Assembly: GCA_013368325.1 (NCBI GenBank)
Contig: JAACJK010000002.1
Span: 558,001-622,000 of the forward strand
Source of the DNA: Ephemerocybe angulata
Lineage: Eukaryota; Basidiomycota; Agaricomycetes; Agaricales; Psathyrellaceae
Length of the DNA stretch: 64,000 bases
Direction of reading: 5' to 3'
The notes beneath the pieces are model-generated. The model ran no database searches. It was not told the origin of the DNA and was given only the letters and a program-made list of their open reading frames with translations. Positions within the stretch are counted from its first letter, which is position 1. Each line of letters starts with the position of its first letter. Shown one piece after another: positions 54,430 to 64,000 of this stretch. The position numbers and the translations under genes were made by a program.

Positions 54430-57400
54430 AGTGTATTAACACAACGAATACACTTGCCTTTGCTGCGAGTGCACTGTGTGTGACGGCGACGAGAGGTTCA
54501 CAACGAACCCAGTGAGTATTCGTTATGCCGAGGTTGCTCGACGTGCGGGGTGGAGTGGGTGGATGCGACGGGGTTGGCGTTGGCGGTGGACTGGCATGGT
54601 CTAGCTCGGGGCTCAGGGCTCGAGTCTGGGGGTCAATAAACAATTGAAAACTCACCTTTGTGTCGTGGCGGCAGCCAGGGACTCTCTACGGGCAATCGGT
54701 AAGTTTCTGGGGCGACGGCAATAGGAGGGTGGACGCACCCAGTGTTCGTGGCGGTGCAGGGGTTGTCGGCCTTTCGGTAGGGTGGGAGTCGACTGTGTGG
54801 ACGGAAAAATGGATCAGCGACGGTGAGGGGTCAAAGACGGTGTGCTCGACACACCTGGAGACGCTTGCAAATGCCAGGCGACGTATTCAAGGCCCTGGAC
54901 ATTGAGGAGAATGGTTAGAACAACGACGACGACAGCGAGCAGGATTCCAAATTACACACCTCGAGAGCATTCGGTTGGGGGTGACAGCTGGATAGGCATC
55001 AGAAGATATAAGAAATAGAAAATGTGCAGTGGACTGACTTGGAGGGCGACGGTGTACGACGGTGAGCGCGGAGTACGGTGGTCTGACAGGAGCGGAGAAA
55101 GGTGAGTACGACGCAGACAGCGAGTAGGAGTATAAAATATTCACCTAGGCGTTGTGCTCGGCGTGCTAGACGACGTTGAGCAGCTCTAGAGGGCGAGGAG
55201 GGAAATGTGGGATGGACGTGGCAAGCGAGAAAGGTGGGTCGGAGGTATATATGGTGCGGGGTCTGAAATGGACTTGGGATAATGCCGCCGACTCGCTCGC
55301 TCGAGCTCGTCGTTGACGGTGGCCACAACGATGGGAGTAGGGTGATAGCACTGGGGATAGAGATATAATAGAGTAAATGTGTAATAGAATAGAGCTGTAG
55401 AATGATAATAGAGAGTGGGGAGAAAGCGAAGGGGGAAAAGACTCGGTGAGGAGAATGCAGTAGGAACTCGAATCCTCCCGTCTTTTATACCTTTCGCATG
55501 CCTTCGCGCCCATTACCCCAAAGCTCACATGCGTAAAGTTACTCTGTCATGCCAAGCATTCGGAAGCATGAGCTCCGGTGAGTGCGTACGCAATTCTCTC
55601 AAACTCCCGTCGTCCCAGAATAACTTCTGTGCACATCTCTCTCTGCCGATTCGCTCCCTCCCAATCTTCCCAGCTTCGCAAGGCCCAGCCTGCGTTAGCT
55701 CAGTTCAAGCTGTCGCACGTCATCACGTGTGATATGGGTAACCATGCCAAGACTGGCGCGGACCTAAGATTGAGACGTTGTAACGAGAGAACCGTGGAAT
55801 GGGGCGAGGAGGACGGCCTTGCATGCAATCGAAGGTCTGAGCTTGGGGAATTGGTTGGACGTTTCTCAATAGCTTGAGAGTCAACATATAGTACCATAGA
55901 ATAGTATACTATCACTTTTATTGTATGGATCTACAAGTACCACTTGCTGATTGGCACTGAGCGAAATGCCCCGAATGCGCTTTACGTGCATATTGCGCTT
56001 CGCTCTACCCACCGAGTTGCCTCAGAAACCGTGCTAGCGGCCATTTCGGCTGTCTGTGTACGTTTGATGCATCATGAGCTGGCGCGCCAAGGACAGGTTC
56101 CACGCATGGATGCGGTTGGAATGGCGTTATTGGAGTGAATGGGATGAGGAGGAGATGCGCACCGTGAATTGAGAATATATGTGGATGGTAGACTTGGGGG
56201 TCGGTGACCTGGGTATGCAATACTCAGGGGTATTCGATACGTGGTATGAAGTTGTTTTAAACACTACATTTGCACGCGATCGTTTAGTATAGTGTTTTCG
56301 TTGAATGGGCGCTTATTTCCCTCTGAATACTCGTGCAAAGCGATCGGTTGGATTTATTTGAAATCGAAACTTACCAGCCTCAGGTATACTCTCAATGTAA
56401 TGTTTATATGGTCCTTAAAGTCCCTAAGAGTGTCTTCAAAGTGCGTAAAACGCACAATCGCTCATTCAGCCCCTACAGCTCCAGGCTTTGCACCAGCAAA
56501 GAATTTGACGTGGCGACTTCTCCGGTGACAGCAGCCGATGCCACTGTGCATTCTATCACCTATAAATAGTGTGAGAGAGTTATGCAACGCGAATTAAACG
56601 CGTTGCAACTGTTCTTTTCGTGTGAGTGGAACCGGGAGGAGAAGGTCCGAACATTGAATCGAGATTTCTTGCTGAGACGCGACCGCACCAGGGGAGTACT
56701 CAGGGGGGTCAAAGAAGGTATTGTATACAGTACTGTATACACTAAAGAGTATCTGCAGCTGTGAATATACAGTGATGATCGTTGCGGCGACTTTGCCTGG
56801 CGTACAGCGCAACTCGGCGCTCAGCACAAAAACCCCGTCTGCACTGGCGCCCACTCGCTCTTGGCGACCATGCCCGGGACGTAATCCTGCCTAAGCAATA
56901 CGTACGCTGCAGGGGCGTATCTTACGTCGATTTATGTGCGCCATCTAGTGGGAATGTCGGCGGAGTAACGGTAAGCACTATTCGGATTCCTGTGTCAGTC
57001 TTGGTCCCTCAAAGTGAGTTTCGTCCTCGAATCTGCGCTTATTCTTGTACACTTCAGAACTACACCAGCTAATATATCAGTAGTCCATAGAGCCTTATCT
57101 GCTGTTTGAGCGCTCAGCCTTGCCAAACCCATGGCGAGTGAATGATTCTGTTCAAAAGGCCAGCACGGTGCACTTATGCTCGTTCCGGGGTTTCTGAGGG
57201 TCAGAGTGAAACAATAAACACATATTTCTGTTATACATAAGTACATACCATACAATGGGTGATTTAAAAAATGACAGCTGGCCCGGGTAATCCAACGAAA
57301 GTGCTAGAATGAGTATCGCAAGAATTAGGCGCCCGTAAGCGCCTAAAGTCTGGCTTGCTAATTCCGCCGTCCTTTTCTCAGGGCAGGTACCGAGACATAT

Positions 57401-59600
57401 CTCCATAATTCTACCGACTATTTTGACTCAGTGTAACTCTATTTTAAGCCTTAAAAGTATCCGAAAGTCTGAGAACAAGAGCGGGAACCGAAGGTTCCCG
57501 CCAAGTGAACTGATCCCGGCGGCATCACCGCGTCTGACGTCGGATGCGACCAAGCCAAATCAACGGCTCTCTGATGTTATGGGGATAATTCAATTTGGGA
57601 ACCCCCCTTCCCCGGGGAATCCCAGGGTTTCTCAATAACTTATTGAGAAACCCTCTGCCGTCACCTCGGCGGGGTGCCGAACATATCATGATGAAGTCCC
57701 GAAGTCCTGTGAACGGCGGGGCGCTAATTTCCGAATGCGGAAAGGGCGCGCGGGAAGCAGCCTGCATGCAAAGCTAGGAGGGCAATGGCGCAGCAGTACT
57801 TGCCCTATCTGAGCCAAATTGTACATTTTACACTTTCTCCGCACCCCAGGCCCCAGTGCAAATTGTTTATTTCACCAATATACCGAGATTGTAGGAAATC
57901 CTATGCTGATTAGATTAGATTTTAGTACTTGGATCACAGTGCAGATTTGGCACTAATAATCGAGGTATATCTACCCAATGAGCTCAGGGTGCGTGTAGCT
58001 ACGTTTGAGAAGGCTAAGCACGCTCAAATTTACGGATTTACGGGCTTAAAACTCTGCTGAGGGAGGATGGCCGACTCCGCATCATGAGCGCCTTCCCGCT
58101 CATCAGGCGCTGACCATCACCGTTCCGGACCATCGACGGCCGACTTCGTCAAGCTTTGCCAAACAAAAATCCATCAATTGTGCTAAAAGTTGCATCAAAC
58201 GGAGGTTTTAGGGGGAAGGGGGGTTCCTCAATTGAATTATCCATGTTATGGGGTGTTCAAAGGGTATCCAGGGTGTGCGTTATCGCGCGATATGGAGAGC
58301 CTGGGCGTGTGCCACGTCGCTGCCGGCGTCCGACACGCAACCGACACGTCCTGCAGAGGCCCGAGTGCCGTTGCCCGCTGGCGGGCTACGCTGCAGAACG
58401 GTGATTTCGGGCGTCGTTCGGATCGGAACTAAAATGTCTCTGAAGTCAGTCCTGATCCGTGAAATGAGAGGCGAGTGACGTACCGGAGGCGGGGAATGGT
58501 AAAGTATATATGGATCAGCGTCCGGCGAGCTGGGTGTATTGATGAGCATGGTTTGAGTTGTAGAACACCCGAAACTCACCAGATTTAGTAGATGTGTGCT
58601 GAGCGCGTCCGCCCAGGTATTCTGAGTGGATTGGGTGATGAGATTAGCGCGAGAGGATGTGAATGGGGACTTACCCATTGGGAATTGATGCGCCGGCCTG
58701 ACAGTTCGCGTCAGTCTGCATTCTTGACATTGCGGGTGCCAGCGAGCTCGACGTGGTGGCTGTGGAATGGCAATGGATTTGAATCCGGCGAGCTACAGTG
58801 GTGGGTGTGTTACGGTGGGTGGATAGAAACAGTGTGAGCGACGTACATTCTTGACAAAATCACAATGAAAATCCGTCCGGTGGGCCGTCCCCCGTGTGCC
58901 GGGAGACCGTTCAAGTGCCTGTTAGAAGGCATTAAAGGTGGGGAGATGACCATGTGGTGGAGACGTACGTATGTGGCCTTTGTCGAGCGGAGTCCACGAC
59001 GCATGGCGGGTGTGGTGGTCGGGGATCACGAAGTCGCAACAGAAATGATTCCGGCGAGCGCCAGCGAGCCTGAAGTGTGTTAGATTGTCTTCGTAAACAG
59101 CTGAATGTGTGGGAGGCGCACCTGTGGCGACGTCCACGATGGCTCGGAGCCGTTGGGCGATCACAGTGGTCTTGCGGGTCCGAGGCGACAATGCCGTTCT
59201 GGGTAGAGGGGTGACCGACGTGCGCCTTGAAATGAAAGTCACGATTCCTCAACGATTCCTGTCGTGGGGATGTCAGTCTGGGAGGTCGCGAGAAGACGCA
59301 CTTGCGACGTACCTTTTGCGATTCCGCAACAGAAATCCGTCCGCCGAGCTGAACGCGAGGGTAAGCACACACACGCACGATATAACCTTTGGCTTACCTT
59401 GACTGCATGCGGGGGACGTGGACGGCCAGGAAAGTGAGGTTGAGAAACGACTTCAGTCACTATGAAGAGCTGGTGTGCGCAATGCTAGGAAGTGCAAGCA
59501 TGGTGTCGAATGACGAAGACGCAACAGAATTGCGTCCGCCGAGCAACGTCGAAATGAGAGTGAGACGGCGACGGGATAGTGGACATGGGGGTCGGGAAGA
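54430..59600 (-). other. Intron-rich short-exon array, minus strand
   Basis: Clearest at 58429-59397, where eight consecutive canonical introns occur on the minus strand: 59397-59349, 59312-59259, 59121-59070, 58968-58919, 58846-58793, 58674-58622, 58579-58530 and 58483-58429, all 49-55 nt. The exons between are 36, 137, 101, 72, 118, 42 and 46 nt. Several start with or contain CTCGCCGGA followed by an ATTTCTGTTGCGACTTCG-like core, also seen at 59520-59560. One frame is open over the first three exons but meets a stop in the fourth. Similar splice-like blocks occur more sparsely down to 54430. It converges on the plus array of unit B near 54.4 kb. No protein family is recognised. Confidence 0.45.
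57585..58240. repeat. Inverted repeat pair about 650 bp apart
   Basis: GGATAATTCAATTTGGGAAC and the following C-rich run (about 57584-57615) match the reverse complement of about 58207-58241 with few differences. A 14-bp perfect hairpin GGGTTTCTCAATAA/TTATTGAGAAACCC with a one-base loop lies inside at 57625-57653, and the palindrome TTCCCCGGGGAA at about 57608. Possibly a non-autonomous DNA element. Confidence 0.6.
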
Positions 59601-60508
59601 AAGAGATAACTTGGCTATACGTCTAGCCCCTTCGTGCCAGCGGACTCTGAGGCATAACATCAATTCTCGGAGGTCCGGGATGTTGCAGGGACAGGGATCA
59701 TGCCGTGAGGGTGTGCGGTCGCGGGTAGCGAGTTGCGCACCGGCCACAATTAAGTCGACACCAAGTCCCGACTCCTTGCTCCCCCCGAGCCACTTTGCCC
59801 TCTTGGATAGTCAAATATAACTTGTATTATAAGACCACTATATGGGCTTGAGGTAGAATAGAGGGAAAGAATTATAGCTATAGCAAAGCGTCGATTCCAA
59901 CAAATCCCGCACTAAAGGCAGCGAGCCGACTAGTGTGAGAACGTGGACTTGGCGTTCGCAGGTCCACCTTGTTGGAACAGTCTCCTGAGAGGGCGAGAAA
60001 TGGAGTATGTATCGCATTCTAGAGATCTCTAAATTACCTTCAGTGAGTTGAGCACCAGGGAGAGAAAAAAGAAGGGAGGGAAGGCTCAGGCGGATGAGCT
60101 GAGCCGCGTTTCGTCACTACACTCCCGCCCACACATCAATCAGTACCGCCGTATAGCTATCCCCGAACCTTTGTTTATTGCATAGGCGTGACTACGTATA
60201 AACATGGCACGCATACTACGGTATATAACCTGGGCAGAATTACTTACCACCCACCCACCATCCCTTCCGTCCCGTCACCATGCCCCGCCTCTTGTCCCTA
60301 TGCCCCTCGACTCGTCATTATGCCCCACGTCTGCACTTACCGCTATGTATCGTAGTCAGTAGCACGCGTAGTCAGTAGTAGCCTCCACGGTCTCGGCGGG
60401 TATGGGTTCGCTATGGCGAACCTATGCTCGCCGGGGCCGATAATGGAGGATGCCGTGGGAAGAGACACCTATGAAAAAATGCTGCCAGTCCGTTTTGTGA
60501 GCAAACGC
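59601..60508. other. No gene recognised
   Basis: Contains scattered repeats such as GTCAGTAGTAGCC-like blocks near 60360 but no supported coding sequence. Unit C starts at its right edge. Confidence 0.35.
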
Positions 60509-61670
60509 ACCGGAGAGAACGAGTCGACCTCGACGGACATGTCACCGGGCTTGGTAGCGCTCGGCCCAGGCATGTTCTCAGTCAAGGGCGTCGTAACGAC
60601 CAAGTTAATCCTACACCGCATCAGCCACACCTCAAACAAGATAAGCGCGCACGCACGGGAGCTGGAGCTTAGCAATCGCGAGCGCAGCAGAGACGACGGC
60701 CGCGGCGCCGCCCATGTCGCCGCGCATGAGCTTCATGCCCGCACCGGGCTTCAGGCTGATTCCTCCCGAGTCAAAGGTGATGCCCTTGCCGACGAAGGCG
60801 AGGGGCGCGGCGGTCTTGTCGGCGGCGCCCTTGTAGATGCTATGCGTCGTCAGTGGCGCCGGATGAATATCGAAGGGGCACGCACATTTCGAGGAACTTG
60901 GCGGGCTCGGAGGTGCCGTGGGTGACCGACAGGAAGACGTTCTGCAAGGTATTAGCTGCTGAATAAGAAAGCAGGCAGGAACGCACCATGCCCTTCTCCG
61001 CCGCCCACGCCTCGTCCCGCACAACGATCTCCACATTCGCTATCCCCTCAAACTCCCTCCGCACCCTCTCCGTGAAGGCAGTAGGCGTAATCATGTTTGC
61101 AGGGTACTCCGCCAGCGTCCGCGCAAGGTTCTGGCTCTGCGCATAGACAACGCCGCGGTCCCACTCCGCCGACGCTTCAACAGGCGCAAACGCAATCTTA
61201 TCCCCCGCGGGCTCGGCGTTGCGCGGGTCGAACGGCGACGGCACATTCGTCTTGAGCGTAAACTTGTATAGGGCAAGGTGCGCGGCGACGGCCGCGGCGT
61301 GCGGGTCGAGCGAGGCGTCGACGACCACCTCTTTCACACCCTCAAACGCCTTGAGCTCCTTCACAGCCGCACCCACGCTCTTCCTCACCAGCTCTCTTTT
61401 CACCTCACTCGACTTGGCTGCAAAGCCGTCGCCCACAGACGAGATCGTCGTCGTCTTGCTCGCAGGGGTGTTGTAGAACGTCGCCGTCGCGCCGGCCTTG
61501 GGGGCCTTGTCGCCGCTCGGGGTGAGGCTCCAGAGCTGCAGGGGCAGGACGCCGGCGACGGCCTGGCTCGGGGCCGAGGGGTCGAAGGGGACGATTATGG
61601 CTTGCGAGGACGACATGCTGCGGGAGAGTGGTGGGAGGAAGCGAGAGGACTGAGATAATCGAGATAGCAT
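60509..61670 (-). pseudogene. Leucine aminopeptidase copy C, 5' half, decayed
   Basis: Exons 61670-60987, 60941-60886, 60839-60657 and 60610-60539 match copies A and B in length (684, 56, 183, 72 nt). The fifth exon is reduced to two pieces: a 22-bp deletion removes the NTDAEGR-coding bases and shifts the frame, and a second deletion removes the exon start, the intron and its donor. The last five exons are absent; similarity stops at CACCGGAGAGAACGA (60509). Exon 1 is closer to copy A ([18 protein letters not shown]) although the flanking DNA matches copy B. It cannot encode an active enzyme. Confidence 0.88.
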
Positions 61671-64000
61671 CGGATGAGGAGGTCACGCTGCAGGAGTTTT
61701 CCGCGTCATGGGGGGGGAACCCTAACCTTGCGTTTGTTTGGTTTAGCCAAACATCGAATAGGCGCTTGGGACGACCGCCATTCCTCTCCAAACCTTCATT
61801 CGTTCACACGCAGGCCCCTTTTCGCCTCCTCCAGCGCCGACGCCCCGCTTTATGCCTCGGCCAGACCCCGAGGTTGGACGCGCTGGCCGAGCCTTTCCCT
61901 GCAAACCGAGGCAGACTCGAGAAATCGTGGGAACGGCGCGCCAATTCCAGACGACGCGAATCGAAGCTTCCCTGCTCCTCCCAACGACATGCTCGACGTC
62001 GCTTTCAGGGTTTTACTCCTGCTCCCCAGCTCTGTTTCAGCTGAATTACGCCCGCCAACTCCCCCGCATTCTCGCAGCAACATTTCTATTCAACTTCACT
62101 ATCTACGACAACCGCGGACGGCTACAACTAGCCCAACGACGACGGCGACACCTAGCGCGACGACCAAAGGGTCGTGGACGACGTCCTCGTGCACTTTAGC
62201 GAGCGCAATCTGGGTGCTCTCAGCGACGAGAATCACACACTACGACCGCGAGGCGGGCGACGAGCACGGCAGAATTGGGCGGCTCGATGGGAGCGCCGGA
62301 TGTCCTGAATTGGCAAATGTGAGTCTTGAATGCAACGATACCGACTGATATACCGACCATACAGCTCACGAAACCCACACAGGTTCTGCGCGCATCCGCA
62401 GGCACTGTGCTCGCGCGACGTGCACGACATAATTGGCTGAGATAGGAACCAACGGTCTTTAGTGAGTATTTGAGCCAACGTTATTTGACCGTTTTACTGA
62501 CCTTAAGCCTCGAAAGGACCCCAGGTCCCGCACTCGCATTCGCCACCCTTCCACCCTCCGACCGAGCTGCGATGCGCCTGCGCAGTTCAAGATAAATCCT
62601 GCTCGAAAAGGTGAGCACAACGTCCCTCGTCATCAAAAGACACGAGTTCTAACCGGGAGCTAGCACCCTTCATCACACGGCGCGTACAACTGCGAGAAAC
62701 TGTCAGTCAGCTTTGCGAGTCACAGAGGCCGGCCGACGACATACCGACTCGAAGATGTCAGAAAGAAATTGGAGGTTGGATGTGTAGGGTGTGTACTATG
62801 AACGGCGGGTAAGTACACGTTTTATGTCCGAAAGCCCGGTCAAACCCACTCACCAGCAGTCAGTTGCAGATCTCAGTCCTTCGCGCTCGAGGCACAACGA
62901 CCAACGCCCGTTCACGACACGGACTCCATGCGCCAAACCCCACCACCCCCTCGCCGCATTGGCGCTCCGACTCGCTCTTGCGGCCGGCATAGTCACTCGA
63001 GACACGACGAACAGGGGTGAGTACACGCCCCTTCCTCTAAGCCCAGCGCCACTCACCGAGACTCAGTACCATCGCCATCGCCTACTCGAAACCCAAGACC
63101 GACGAGTCGACGACGGCACACTCGAACCATTGGCGCAGCCCACAGCTCCATTCGCCGCAGTCGGCAGCTCACGGCGCCTGACCGTCCGACTGATAGAAAC
63201 ATGTGAGTGTACGCTCCATAGGCTATGCGAAAGCACACTCACCAGAACCTCAGCACGACAGACGGCCGACAATGAGACGACCGCGCAGCAACGACCGCTG
63301 TGAATGAAACACAGAAATAAGTACGCGCCTCGCTATCTGAACGAAGCCGCACTCACCGAACTTTGGGCCATTGACATCGACGGCCAGCGACCGACCACTG
63401 TGCGCACCTCCCACGCCGATCTGAACGCTCCGTTTGCTGCATTGCGGCGGCCCTCGACTATCTGATGAGACCAACAGGTGAGTACACATCCTTATCCATG
63501 CGAAACGTTACTGACCAGATATCATTGACCCAGTTCCAAACGACGGCCGAAGACCGAACGACGGGGTGACGAGATCAGTCTTGACAACCAGCCCTGCGCG
63601 CGATAGACTGACGGGGCTTGGGTGGCGAGCTTGGCGGGATCTTGGATACGATCGGGCTACCAATATACAGTATGTCAGTACATAGAACAACTGTATTAAC
63701 ACAACGAATAGACTTGCCTTTGCTGCGATTGCACTGTGTGCGACGGCGACCAGAGCTTCACCATGAACCTGATGAGTATTCGTCTTGCCGAGGTTGCTCG
63801 ACGTGTAGAGTGGAGTTGGTGGATGCGATGGCGTAGGCGTTGGCGATGGACTGGCATGGTCTAGCTCGGGACTCAGGGCTCGAGTCAGGGGGTCAACAAA
63901 AACCTGTAAACTTACCTTCGTGTCGTGGTGGCGGTCAGGCGCTCTCTACAGGCGATAGGTAAGTTTCTGGGGCGACGGCAATAGGAGGGTGGACGCACCC
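61671..64000 (+). other. Intron-rich short-exon array, unit C (copy of 52465-54740)
   Basis: Collinear with unit B to the window end (64000 corresponds to 54740). The divergent promoter repeat is at 61736-61752. Introns at about 62323-62368, 63017-63066, 63203-63251 and 63478 onward match unit B positions, and some acceptors (GACTCAG at 63066, CCTCAG at 63251) are intact here but lost in B. Exon blocks differ by indels that are not multiples of three. The structure continues beyond the window. Confidence 0.5.

Noticed and set aside
60413..60925. 170-codon plus-strand ORF
   Set aside because: It is antisense to the decayed aminopeptidase exons and arises from high GC content.
1..64000. CRISPR array, bacterial operon, rRNA or origin signals
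   Set aside because: No regularly spaced direct repeats, no prokaryotic gene organisation and no rRNA-like sequence were seen; the intron density shows a fungal nuclear origin.

Overview
This window reads as nuclear DNA of a filamentous basidiomycete, probably an Agaricomycete. The evidence is many short GT-AG introns (about 45-60 nt, CTNAC/CTGAC-type branch sites), a Tad1-like LINE, a Ty1/copia element of fungal type, fungal-specific FunK1 kinase remnants and an M17 aminopeptidase in three copies. There are no bacterial operons, CRISPR arrays or phage genes. Exon models below were built by hand from splice signals and reading phase and are not backed by RNA.

Layout. 0-7.5 kb: three multi-exon genes of unknown function (minus, plus, minus); the third carries paired Cys/His motifs. 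7.57-16.82 kb: a complete LINE with both ORFs, a poly(A) tail and a matching target-site duplication. 17.1-20.5 kb: a ten-exon host gene with an intact reading frame. 20.5-30 kb: a scrambled zone of gene pieces (a DEAD-box helicase fragment, two small multi-exon genes or fragments), a tRNA-like Pol III cassette, perfect palindromes, MITE-like inverted repeats and a 248-bp tandem repeat. 30.2-31.9 kb: the N-terminal half of a FunK1-type kinase running into a minisatellite.

32.5-64 kb is built from segmental duplications. Unit A (32.47-36.50 kb) has a kinase C-lobe remnant plus a leucine aminopeptidase. Unit B (39.05-39.63 plus 48.23-52.48 kb) is the same unit, split by a copia element with perfect 5-bp target duplication; the copia element is itself split inside its reverse transcriptase by about 2.65 kb of foreign DNA. 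Unit C (60.5-61.7 kb) is a decayed aminopeptidase copy. B and C, but not A, share a divergent locus starting at the aminopeptidase promoter: arrays of very short exon-like blocks separated by canonical introns. A related array on the other strand fills much of 54.4-59.6 kb. These arrays are the least explained structure in the window.

Order of events inferred from nesting: kinase truncation, A/B duplication, copia insertion into B, then insertion into copia. The relative date of the B/C duplication is not resolved.
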